Positions 7,473 to 14,113 of a stretch of DNA of 14,113 nt are shown here, one piece after another. Source of the stretch: Bacteroidota bacterium (GTDB lineage Bacteria > Bacteroidota > Bacteroidia > Bacteroidales > Prolixibacteraceae); assembly GCA_030706665.1 (NCBI GenBank), contig JAUZOB010000055.1, forward strand, positions 1 through 14,113, in the 5' to 3' direction. A program made the position numbers and the translations under genes. The notes beneath the pieces were generated by a model that made no database searches, was not told the origin of the DNA, and worked only from the letters and a program-made list of their open reading frames with translations. The number at the start of each line of letters is the position of its first letter. Within the stretch, counting starts at the first letter, position 1.

Positions 7473-9701
7473 ATGAAGAAAGTTGACAGACGTGATTTTT
7501 TAAAAAGGTCTTCTGCCGTAGGGCTGGGGGCTCTGATTCTTGGCATGAGCAAGGATTTAGTGGCAAATAACAGAATCGACAATACACCACTTGGCTGGAA
7601 TACGCCAATGCATTCTATGGCACCCAAAAGACTGAGCGATTTAACTCATCGTCTGGCAAAAACAGCATTGTCCGGTGAACATGGACGAAGTATGGTTCAT
7701 GCTGATTGGACATTCAAAGAAAGAGATGATCGTTCTCTTTCTAATAATACAAGATATGCCTTAGCTGCTATGTCTATTGCTCAAAATGCACCTTTGCGCA
7801 TTGATTCGGGAGAAATCATTGTCGGATCTGCAACTCTTTTGGAAGCTTCCATGAATAATGTTCCACTGGCTGGTCTTCCAAGTACGAGCCATACAACTTT
7901 GGGCTATCAAAATGTATTACCGATAGGCTATATTGGATTACGAAAAAAGATAGAAAGCCGGCTTAAGCAAGAAGATCTTGATGATAAAGGCAAGGATTTG
8001 CTGAAGTCAATGCTTATTTTACTCGATGCCGCCCAAGTGTGGAACAACAGGAATATTGCATATTTAGAGCAAAAGATGGCTTCTGCATCCGGAGACGAAA
8101 AAATATTCATCCAGAATACAATTTCTACGCTTAAACAGGTTCCTGAAAATCCACCATCCAATTTCAGAGAAGCAGTGCAATCTTTATGGTCGATGTATGC
8201 CTTTCAACGCCTGATGGGAATTTACTCAGGAATTGGAAGAATCGATGAGATGTTGGGGGCTTACCTCAAACAGGATTTGAAGAAGGGAAATATCTCTTTA
8301 AGCGAAGCTCGTGAAATATTAGCTCACTTTTGGATTAAAGGATGTGAGTGGATTGGGAATACAGATTCAAAAGGATCGGGAGATGCCCAATTCTATCAAA
8401 ATATTATTTTGGGAGGCATTGATGCAAATGGAAAAGAAGTTACCAATGAAGTGACTTATCTGGTTCTGGACATCATCGAAGAATTACACATAAGTGACTT
8501 CCCTACTGCTGTTCGCGTCAATAGAAACACACCGGATAAATTATTAAGAAGAATTGCAGAAGTCCAACGTCTTGGAGGTGGAATTGTTTCAATATATGAT
8601 GAAACCGGAATTATTGAATCGCTTGTTAAATTCGGTTATCCGATAGAAGAAGCACGTAGCTTTACCAATGATGGATGTTGGGAAGTCATGATTCCCGGGA
8701 AAACAAAATTCTGGTACACTCCTAGTGATTCTCTTGTTTTGTTACACTCCGTACTCGGATTAAGAGAACCGGTTCAAACATTAGAGTATCCCGATTTTGA
8801 ATCTTTATATGCAGCTTATATCAAAAAGCTTGAGGAAAATATTGCAGATGTAAATAGAGGGATCGACAATGTATACCAGGGAGACGACCACCCATTAGCT
8901 GCAATGTTTGTTGAAGGTTGTATTGAAAAAGGAAGAGGATTTGACAACAAAGGGCCCAAATACAATGTAATGGCCATTCATTACGGAGGCTTTTCAGACA
9001 CGGCAAATAGTTTGCTTGTCATGAAGAAGCTTATCTATGAACAGAAATATCTGACTCTTTCAGAATTTACGCAGATCTTAAAAGATGACTGGAAAGGAAA
9101 TGAGCCATTAAGAAAACTCATCCAAAATCGTTTTGAATTCTATGGAAATGACAACAATGAAAGCGATGCCATGTTGCAACGCGTTTTCAATGATTATACA
9201 GAAATCGTTTCAAGAGTCAAAGAACGCAATGGAATTTATCGTCCTGCAGGAATCAGCACATTCGGAAGAGAATTAGAATGGTTGCCTCAAAGGAAAGCTT
9301 CCCCCAGTGGAAATAAAAGCGATGCGGTACTTGCTACTAATTTTTCGCCCTCACCGGGGACTGACAAGAAGGGACCTACGGCAGTTTTGAAATCTTACTG
9401 CAAAATGGATTTTACACGTGTCCCGAATGGAGCACCCGTTGAATTAAAGATTTTACCCAACTCCGTTAAAGGAGATAACGGAATAGAAGCTTTAATGGGG
9501 CTGACAAAGACATTCATTAAATTGGGAGGATTCTATTTGAATATTGATGTGATCGATTCAGCGACTTTGATTGATGCACAACTACATCCTGAAAAGTATC
9601 CCAATTTGCCTGTTCGTATTGCCGGATGGTCCGCACGATTTACAACACTTAACAAACAATGGCAGGATATGATTATCAACCGGACACAGCAAATTGTCTA
9701 A
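7473..9701 (+). CDS. Tat-signal-bearing glycyl radical enzyme of the PFL-like superfamily, substrate unknown
   Basis: The 742-aa protein has a PFL-like domain from about residue 50 and a glycyl radical domain at the C-terminus. The radical site is Gly718 in PVRIAGWSARF, 24 residues from the end, preceded by the usual DAQLHPEKYPNLPV. The thiyl residue is Cys402 in TNDGCWEVMIPG, with Glu404 two positions on. This Cys-x-Glu pattern marks dehydratases, C-S/C-N lyases and decarboxylases, whereas pyruvate formate-lyase has adjacent Cys-Cys. The residue between them is Trp, where Val is common (GCVE). The N-terminus is a twin-arginine signal, DRRDFLKRSSAVGLGALILG (5-24), matching the RRxFLK consensus with a modest hydrophobic stretch. 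An in-frame stop at 7443 and no other ATG before 7473 support this start; starting at Met25 would remove the signal. Characterised GREs are cytoplasmic, so this leader is very unusual. The activase follows 10 bp downstream. Reaction unknown. Confidence 0.92.
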   Translation: MKKVDRRDFLKRSSAVGLGALILGMSKDLVANNRIDNTPLGWNTPMHSMAPKRLSDLTHRLAKTALSGEHGRSMVHADWTFKERDDRSLSNNTRYALAAMSIAQNAPLRIDSGEIIVGSATLLEASMNNVPLAGLPSTSHTTLGYQNVLPIGYIGLRKKIESRLKQEDLDDKGKDLLKSMLILLDAAQVWNNRNIAYLEQKMASASGDEKIFIQNTISTLKQVPENPPSNFREAVQSLWSMYAFQRLMGIYSGIGRIDEMLGAYLKQDLKKGNISLSEAREILAHFWIKGCEWIGNTDSKGSGDAQFYQNIILGGIDANGKEVTNEVTYLVLDIIEELHISDFPTAVRVNRNTPDKLLRRIAEVQRLGGGIVSIYDETGIIESLVKFGYPIEEARSFTNDGCWEVMIPGKTKFWYTPSDSLVLLHSVLGLREPVQTLEYPDFESLYAAYIKKLEENIADVNRGIDNVYQGDDHPLAAMFVEGCIEKGRGFDNKGPKYNVMAIHYGGFSDTANSLLVMKKLIYEQKYLTLSEFTQILKDDWKGNEPLRKLIQNRFEFYGNDNNESDAMLQRVFNDYTEIVSRVKERNGIYRPAGISTFGRELEWLPQRKASPSGNKSDAVLATNFSPSPGTDKKGPTAVLKSYCKMDFTRVPNGAPVELKILPNSVKGDNGIEALMGLTKTFIKLGGFYLNIDVIDSATLIDAQLHPEKYPNLPVRIAGWSARFTTLNKQWQDMIINRTQQIV

Positions 9702-9711
9702 CATCAGGAAG

Positions 9712-10632
9712 ATGGAATCTGAGGTAAACGATATCAAAGGAGTTGTTTTTGACATACAGCGTTTCTCTACGCACGATGGACCAGGCATTCGGACTACAGT
9801 ATTTTTAAAAGGATGCCCTCTTGCCTGTTCCTGGTGCCATAATCCAGAATCACAGTCGGCACATTACGAACTGTTCTTTAATAAGAAAATCTGCATTGAT
9901 TGCGGATCTTGCAATAAAACGTGTCCGTTCGGCAATGCAAGAGAGATACTTCAGGATTCGGAACTAAGAAAAGAGAAATGCGGTTCGTGTTTACTATGTG
10001 CTAATGTATGCCCTGCTAATGCCATTGAAAAAGTTGGTAAAATTTACACCTCTGATGAAATTGTTTCTGAGATAGAAAAAGATCTCCCCTTTTATGAAAA
10101 TTCCAATGGAGGAATAACAATTTCAGGTGGAGAGCCTTTGTTGCAATATGATTTTACAATCGATATTCTGAAAAAAGTTAAAAGGAAGAATATCCATACG
10201 ACGATTGACACATCCGGATTTGCAAGTAAAGAGAAGTTTTTGGAGGTTGCTCCTTATGTCGATTTGTTTCTTTGGGATATCAAGATTACGGATGAAAATC
10301 TCCATAAGAAATATACGGGAGCTCCCTTAAATCCGATCATTGAAAATCTTAAAGTAGTCGATCTATATGGGACAAAGACTATTTTGAGCCTCATCCTGAT
10401 TCCGGAAGTTAATATGAACGATCAACATTATAAGGCAATTGCAAATATTTATTCCGACCTCATCAATGTGCAAGGGATTAGACTTCTGCCCTATCACGAA
10501 TACGGAAATTCAAAGAATGAAAGATTGGGTATAATGAATCATGATTCATATAGTGAACCTACCGATAAAGAAATGTCTGATGCTTGTAAGGCCATTCAAA
10601 AGATAAACAATCAAATAAAAATCCTTCAATGA
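9712..10632 (+). CDS. Glycyl radical enzyme activase (radical SAM)
   Basis: It uses S-adenosylmethionine and a [4Fe-4S] cluster to abstract hydrogen from the glycine of the adjacent GRE. With the ATG at 9712 it has 306 aa. The radical-SAM motif CPLACSWC places Cys35, Cys39 and Cys42 in the CxxxCxxC form of this family, after the typical FDIQRFSTHDGPGIRTTVF. An inserted ferredoxin-like domain holds two four-Cys sets (Cys61/64/67/71 and Cys90/93/96/100), typical of activases for GRE eliminases and decarboxylases and absent from the short PFL activase. SGGEPLLQ (138-145) is the AdoMet-binding GGE element; YTGAP and LLPYHEYG are late family motifs. No signal peptide or membrane segment is visible, so it is cytoplasmic. 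A TTG at 9694 would add six residues and overlap the GRE stop; I prefer the ATG, 10 bp after that stop. Translation is probably coupled to the GRE gene. Confidence 0.95.
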   Translation: MESEVNDIKGVVFDIQRFSTHDGPGIRTTVFLKGCPLACSWCHNPESQSAHYELFFNKKICIDCGSCNKTCPFGNAREILQDSELRKEKCGSCLLCANVCPANAIEKVGKIYTSDEIVSEIEKDLPFYENSNGGITISGGEPLLQYDFTIDILKKVKRKNIHTTIDTSGFASKEKFLEVAPYVDLFLWDIKITDENLHKKYTGAPLNPIIENLKVVDLYGTKTILSLILIPEVNMNDQHYKAIANIYSDLINVQGIRLLPYHEYGNSKNERLGIMNHDSYSEPTDKEMSDACKAIQKINNQIKILQ

Positions 10633-10634
10633 CA

Positions 10635-10717
10635 GAATCTTTCTTAAACGCTATATTATAACCATTTCAGTTTTCTCCCATAAGTTAATTTCACTCACAT
10701 GAATCTTTCTTAAACGC
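10635..10717 (+). repeat. Pair of exact 17-bp direct repeats
   Basis: GAATCTTTCTTAAACGC occurs at 10635-10651 and again at 10701-10717, 66 bp apart start to start, inside the spacer between the activase stop (10632) and the propeller gene. Both flanking bases differ, so the match is exactly 17 bp. It is not palindromic. It could be a tandem regulator site, the trace of a local duplication, or the scar of an inserted or lost segment. I see no third copy in the window. Confidence 0.75.
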
Positions 10718-10763
10718 AGGGATCATAGACTGCATAATGAAAAGCTTCATAAATTTAAAGACC

Positions 10764-11678
10764 ATGAAAATTAAAAGTATAATGCTCTTTCTACTTCTTT
10801 GCACAATCAACATGTTTGCGATTGGACAAATAAATATAGAAGGAAACAAAACTGCATTTCTGTTTACAGAACATATCAATAACCGAGTAGGCATCTGCGA
10901 CGAGAATGGAAAAATAGTTTGGGAGATTAATTGTGCTCATCCCCAGGATGCATGGGTTCTACCGAATGGCAAACAGGTTCTTACTTCGAGTAAAGATGAT
11001 GCAATGATTATCCGGATTAAGGATAAAAAAGTACTATGGCATTACAAAATTGAATCCCCTTATGAAAATCCCTACGTTCAACCGCTCAGAAATGGTCATG
11101 TTGTCATCGGAATTGAAGGAAGAAATGCTTTTCTCGAATTTAATAAAAGAGGAAAATTAATTCATGAGACCAAAGTAGCTATTAATGCAAGACAAGTTCA
11201 TGGAACATTTCGTTTTGTCCGTCGCACAAAAGAAGACACCTATGTCATTCCGGTTACTGCAGAGAATCAATTCCGGGAAGTCAATCTTTCCGGAGAAGTC
11301 ATCCGGGTGTTTAATTATAAAGGGAAGGATGCAATATCTGCATTGCGTTTAGCGAATGGCAACACGATTCTGGGAGTAGGTTCTACAGGAGAAATTGTTG
11401 AAGTTGATAAAAACGATCAAGTCGTTTGGAGAATTTCCAATAAAGATCTTCCAGACCTCTCGATTAACTTTATTGCCGGAATGCATTTAGCCGGAGATAT
11501 TCTGTATGTAACAAACTACGGTCTTCAAGGAAACTCATCTCGCGAGCTTCCACATTACTTTGCAATTAATAGAAAGACAAAACAGGTAGTCTGGAGGGCA
11601 TGGAGTAATTGTATCGGAAATGCAGCGCAGATACAAGGGTTAGACCATAAATTCCGCCCTTTAAAAGGGGAATTATAA
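10764..11678 (+). CDS. Secreted small beta-propeller (PQQ-like repeat) protein
   Basis: With the ATG at 10764 the protein has 304 aa and a clean signal peptide, MKIKSIMLFLLLCTINMFAI, cleaved near IG-Q. An ATG at 10737 in the same frame would add nine residues (MKSFINLKT); I prefer the later start because of the shorter n-region and the A-rich bases before it. The mature part is a string of blades, each with a W or aromatic turn (VWEI 52, LWHY 91, VFNY 181, VWRI 221, VWRAW 276) followed by L-x-NG-x-x-L/I (LPNGKQVL, LRNGHVVIG, LANGNTILG), like PQQ-type and related propellers. I see no catalytic signature, and dehydrogenase-specific cofactor residues cannot be confirmed. It may bind a ligand or partner in the periplasm. 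Its position downstream of the Tat-bearing GRE on the same strand suggests a joint role, which is inference; the 131-bp spacer leaves a separate promoter possible. Confidence 0.75.
   Translation: MKIKSIMLFLLLCTINMFAIGQINIEGNKTAFLFTEHINNRVGICDENGKIVWEINCAHPQDAWVLPNGKQVLTSSKDDAMIIRIKDKKVLWHYKIESPYENPYVQPLRNGHVVIGIEGRNAFLEFNKRGKLIHETKVAINARQVHGTFRFVRRTKEDTYVIPVTAENQFREVNLSGEVIRVFNYKGKDAISALRLANGNTILGVGSTGEIVEVDKNDQVVWRISNKDLPDLSINFIAGMHLAGDILYVTNYGLQGNSSRELPHYFAINRKTKQVVWRAWSNCIGNAAQIQGLDHKFRPLKGEL
11650..11674. terminator. Hairpin at the convergent gene ends
   Basis: AATTCCGCCC and GGGGAATT flank a TTTAAAA centre and can fold into a stem of about ten pairs with one bulge. It lies just before the propeller stop codon (11676-11678) and about 65 bp past the end of the minus-strand hydrolase gene. 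Neither strand has a T-run after it, so it is only a possible bidirectional terminator. Confidence 0.3.
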
Positions 11679-11738
11679 ACAATCCCGCGGATTCCAAAGT
11701 TACACACTACCTCTAAATCCGGAATATAATTGATCAAA

Positions 11739-12575
11739 TTAAAACGAGGTCAATTCATATGACCTGGCTCTCAGGAACTCTGTAACTTTGGTGAAGAACA
11801 GTTGAGGTTGTTCCGCATGCAGCCAATGCCCAGCCTCCGGAATCAATTCCACTCGCAGGCTTGTGTATAAAGATTTCAAAAGCGGAATATCATTATCCTG
11901 AATATACGGTGAATTCCCCCCTCGTAAGAAAAGAACAGGATAAGCAGAATATGGGGCATATTTAGATAAGTCGCTATAGTCAACGCCTCCGATAATCACC
12001 TTAAGCCAATGCTTTAATACAGGTGCATTGATTCGCCAATGATAACCGTCTTGTTTTTCTTTTGCAATATTTTTCATTAGGAAATGACGCAGGGATGGCT
12101 CCGGGGCAAAAGAAGTCATTCTTGCCTCTACGTCTTTTAGAGACTTGCATGTTTCGGGGTGAAGCGCAAGCATTCCGTCAATTATGGACTGATGAAAAGT
12201 GTACTGGCTGGCGTCTTTTCCCAATAAAAGATAATTTTTGGGAGCAATATCTGCAACAATGAGTTTCTCTATCTTATCAGGATATTCTGCAGCAAACTTT
12301 ATAGCGACTTTGCCACCCATGCTATGTCCTAAAAGACAAATCCGATTGAGCCCCTCTGTTTCAAGAAACCAAGCTAAATCGGCAACCATTGCATCATATG
12401 AATGTTCTGAATCATGAAATGAGCGCCCATGATTACGCAAGTCGACAAGATATACTTCTCTTGTTTCGGATAGTTTTCTGCCAAGAGTCATCCAATTATC
12501 CGATGAGCCATAGAGACCGTGCAGAATTACAAGCTTTTGTGTACCTTGTCCAAGCTTTCTAAAGAACAGTTCCAT
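11739..12575 (-). CDS. Alpha/beta hydrolase, YbfF-like esterase
   Basis: The 278-aa cytoplasmic protein has the alpha/beta hydrolase fold. The oxyanion-hole segment LHGLYGSSDNW is at 18-28, the strand VDLRNHGRS at 44-52, the nucleophile elbow GHSMGG with Ser85 at 83-88, and the catalytic His250 in EAGHWLHAEQP. LFLRGGNSPYI (215-225) is a late motif shared with the E. coli YbfF esterase group, which acts on acyl esters and acyl-CoA-like thioesters in vitro; the natural substrate here is unknown. There is no signal peptide. Its start lies 3 bp after the pdxJ stop on the same strand, so the two are almost certainly one operon, though no link to vitamin B6 is evident from the sequence. It converges with the propeller gene across 60 bp. 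Confidence 0.9.
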   Translation of the reverse strand: MELFFRKLGQGTQKLVILHGLYGSSDNWMTLGRKLSETREVYLVDLRNHGRSFHDSEHSYDAMVADLAWFLETEGLNRICLLGHSMGGKVAIKFAAEYPDKIEKLIVADIAPKNYLLLGKDASQYTFHQSIIDGMLALHPETCKSLKDVEARMTSFAPEPSLRHFLMKNIAKEKQDGYHWRINAPVLKHWLKVIIGGVDYSDLSKYAPYSAYPVLFLRGGNSPYIQDNDIPLLKSLYTSLRVELIPEAGHWLHAEQPQLFFTKVTEFLRARSYELTSF

Positions 12576-12578
12576 AAA

Positions 12579-13295
12579 CTATTTAATCAAACAGTTCTGA
12601 TAAGCCTGAATTGTTTTTTCCAGTCCAAGATAAAGAGCATCTGAGATCAATGCATGACCGATAGAAACTTCATCAAGATATGGAATTTTCTCATTTATGT
12701 ATTTCAGATTAAGAAGGCTCAGGTCATGTCCTGCATTGATTCCCAATCCGAGTTTGTGCGCAAGTTTCGCAGCTTCTACAAAAGGAGCAACAGCCAATTC
12801 CGCATTTTGAGGAAACATGGTAGCATAAGGTTCGGTATAAAGCTCGACCCTATCTGCTCCGGCTTCAGCAGCACTTTCCACATTCGGAAGGGTAGCTCCG
12901 ATAAAAATTGAAACCCGAATTCCCGATGCTTTCAATTCTTTGGTGATCTCTGTTAGGAATCCTTTGTTGGCAACAGCATCCCATCCGAAGTTTGAGGTAA
13001 CCTGCGAAGGAAGATCGGGCACCAAGGTGACCTGATCAGGCTTTATATCCTTGACAAGTTTCATGAATTTTTCTTCGGGATATCCTTCGATGTTGTATTC
13101 TGTCGTAATAGCAGGTTTTATGTCGTAGACATCCTGATAACGGATATGGCGTTCATCCGGTCGAGGATGAACCGTAATTCCATCTGCACCGAATAACTGA
13201 CAATCAATAGCACATTGTAAAACGTTCGGAATATTTCCTCCTCTGGCATTTCTCAACGTCGCAATTTTGTTTATATTTACACTTAATCTTGTCAT
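12579..13295 (-). CDS. pdxJ: Pyridoxine 5'-phosphate synthase
   Basis: PdxJ condenses 1-deoxy-D-xylulose 5-phosphate with 3-amino-2-oxopropyl phosphate to pyridoxine 5'-phosphate in the DXP-dependent vitamin B6 pathway, in the cytoplasm. The 238-aa length fits the family. The opening LSVNINKIATLRNARGG (4-20) is the family N-terminus; ITVHPRPDERHI (40-51) carries His43, NIEGYP (68-73) carries Glu70, LVPD follows at 91-94, and INAGHDLS (186-193) carries His190, corresponding to the known catalytic His/Glu/His set. EVSIGHALISDALYLGLE is the C-terminal phosphate-binding region. In E. coli the first motif reads NIDHIATLRNARG, so Asp-His is replaced by Asn-Lys here; I recall this as normal for Bacteroidota PdxJ. 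The ATG at 13295 leaves a 71-bp divergent spacer to the CBS gene. The alpha/beta hydrolase follows 3 bp after the stop. Confidence 0.97.
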   Translation of the reverse strand: MTRLSVNINKIATLRNARGGNIPNVLQCAIDCQLFGADGITVHPRPDERHIRYQDVYDIKPAITTEYNIEGYPEEKFMKLVKDIKPDQVTLVPDLPSQVTSNFGWDAVANKGFLTEITKELKASGIRVSIFIGATLPNVESAAEAGADRVELYTEPYATMFPQNAELAVAPFVEAAKLAHKLGLGINAGHDLSLLNLKYINEKIPYLDEVSIGHALISDALYLGLEKTIQAYQNCLIK

Positions 13296-13366
13296 ATTAT
13301 GCTGGTTTTAGAAGCCTGCAAAATACAACAAAAATGCTTATTTTTCAATAAAAAAATGCTGAAAGT

Positions 13367-14032
13367 GTGATTGCAGAACAACTCATATCAGACATACTAC
13401 CGCCTTTAACACTCAAGGATACCGGGCATAAAGCCTTGAATTGGATGGAAGTATTTAAGGTCTCACATTTGCCTTTAATTAATGAAGACGAATACATTGC
13501 CTTAATATCCGACAAAGATATTTATGACAACGAACTGACAGACTCCCCGCTCGGGAGCAAAAAGCTTTCGTTAATTAGTCCCTATGTTACCTCAAATCAA
13601 CATATTTTTGAGATCGCGGAAATTGTATCCCGCTTTAAAGTGACAACAATTCCGGTACTCACCCAAAATGGGAAATACATGGGAACGATTACTCTTAACA
13701 ATCTGGCGATGAAAATTTGTGATTATACTGCCAGCCAGGGACCCGGAGGAATTATTGTTCTTGCAGTGGGGCCATATGATTATTCATTAACACAAATCGC
13801 TCAGATTGTAGAGGGGAATGATGCAAAGATTTTGAACCTTTATGTGAAATCAGTACCGAATTCACAAGAGCTCAACATTACCCTTAAAATTAATCAGACT
13901 GAACTTTCTCCTATCATACAAACATTTACACGCTACGATTACAATATCAAGGCTGTTTATACGAATGATTCTTCATTCAACAATTTATACAATGATCGAT
14001 TTGAAGAATTCATGAAGTTTCTGAATATTTAG
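13367..14032 (+). CDS. Tandem CBS-domain protein with ACT-like C-terminus
   Basis: The 221-aa cytoplasmic protein starts at a GTG (13367); the next in-frame Met (residue 27) would cut into the first domain. CBS domain 1 covers about 5-55 (ISDILPPLTLKDTGHKAL, SHLPLINEDEYIALISDKDI), and CBS domain 2 about 68-122 (ISPYVTSNQHIFEIAEIV, TTIPVLTQNGKYMGTITL). The rest, from GGIIVLAVGPYDYSLTQIA (about 127-145) to YNIKAVYT, looks like an ACT-type fold. CBS pairs bind adenosyl ligands such as AMP, ATP or SAM and regulate partner proteins. The gene lies 11 bp before nadK and divergent from pdxJ, an order I recall from other Bacteroidales genomes, so a role in sensing nucleotides near NAD(P) metabolism is possible but unproven. 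A mini-frame ATG-CTG-AAA-GTG-TGA at 13356-13370 overlaps the GTG. Confidence 0.85.
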   Translation: MIAEQLISDILPPLTLKDTGHKALNWMEVFKVSHLPLINEDEYIALISDKDIYDNELTDSPLGSKKLSLISPYVTSNQHIFEIAEIVSRFKVTTIPVLTQNGKYMGTITLNNLAMKICDYTASQGPGGIIVLAVGPYDYSLTQIAQIVEGNDAKILNLYVKSVPNSQELNITLKINQTELSPIIQTFTRYDYNIKAVYTNDSSFNNLYNDRFEEFMKFLNI

Positions 14033-14043
14033 TTTAAAGTATA

Positions 14044-14113
14044 ATGAAAATTGGAATCTTCGGAAAAAGTATTAATTCTGACTTTATATCAAGTTTGAAT
14101 AATATTTTCAACG
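14044..14113 (+). CDS. nadK: NAD kinase, N-terminal fragment cut by the window edge
   Basis: Only 23 complete codons from the ATG at 14044 are present. They read MKIGIFGKSINSDF and continue helically to the window edge. The first strand (MKIxIFG) and the following region match the start of Bacteroidota NAD kinases, which phosphorylate NAD to NADP with ATP in the cytoplasm. The diagnostic GGDGT and NE/D motifs lie outside the window, so the name rests on this N-terminus and on the pdxJ/CBS/nadK gene order known from Bacteroidales. The start is 11 bp after the CBS stop, so the two genes are probably co-transcribed. Confidence 0.6.
   Translation, partial: MKIGIFGKSINSDFISSLNNIFN

Noticed and set aside
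7473..9701. Naming the GRE as pyruvate formate-lyase
   Set aside because: PFL needs adjacent Cys-Cys and a short activase without ferredoxin clusters; here the loop is GCWE and the activase carries two extra four-Cys sets.
9694..9711. TTG start for the activase overlapping the GRE stop
   Set aside because: An ATG at 9712 gives a normal family N-terminus; the extra six residues (TTG start onward) show no family similarity.
13240..13295. Asn-Lys in place of Asp-His in the first PdxJ motif, as a possible loss of function
   Set aside because: I recall NINKIATLRNARGG as normal in Bacteroidota PdxJ, and the catalytic His43, Glu70 and His190 are intact.

Overview
The window is AT-rich bacterial DNA and reads as a chromosome segment of a Bacteroidota species, most likely order Bacteroidales. 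The evidence is protein similarity from memory (a FumC of Bacteroidota type, a PdxJ beginning LSVNINKIATLRNARGG), the pdxJ locus divergent from a CBS-domain gene followed by nadK, starts that lack clear Shine-Dalgarno sequences, and one TAnnTTTG promoter box. A glycyl radical enzyme with its activase points to an anaerobic or microaerobic lifestyle. No tRNA, rRNA, CRISPR array, insertion sequence or phage gene was seen.

Left part (1-4535, minus strand): a truncated exported six-hairpin glycosidase-like protein, fumarase fumC, and an exported DUF1680/GH127-type protein that keeps the Zn-Cys catalytic residues of beta-L-arabinofuranosidases. The two exported enzymes suggest breakdown of plant or other complex glycans. 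A 427-bp divergent spacer (4536-4962) without a supportable gene separates them from malQ (plus strand), a cytoplasmic 4-alpha-glucanotransferase preceded by a good Bacteroidota-type promoter.

Centre (6616-11678, plus strand): the most interesting part. An IclR-family regulator with a perfect 17-bp palindrome just before its start is followed by a glycyl radical enzyme (GRE), its radical-SAM activase, and a secreted small beta-propeller protein. The GRE begins with a twin-arginine (Tat) signal in the same open frame as the complete PFL-like domain, thiyl Cys402 and radical site Gly718. Characterised GREs are cytoplasmic. The active-site loop reads GCWE, which rules out pyruvate formate-lyase (adjacent Cys-Cys) and fits the Cys-x-Glu pattern of dehydratases, lyases and decarboxylases. 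The activase has no export signal. Together these suggest that the enzyme is folded and activated in the cytoplasm and then exported, or that it keeps the leader as a membrane anchor. The substrate cannot be read from the sequence. A 17-bp exact direct repeat lies between the activase and the propeller gene.

Right part (11739-14113): housekeeping genes. pdxJ and an alpha/beta hydrolase form a tight minus-strand pair. They diverge from a CBS-domain gene with a GTG start and the 5' end of nadK. The hydrolase converges on the propeller gene across a 60-bp spacer, with a hairpin over the propeller stop codon.
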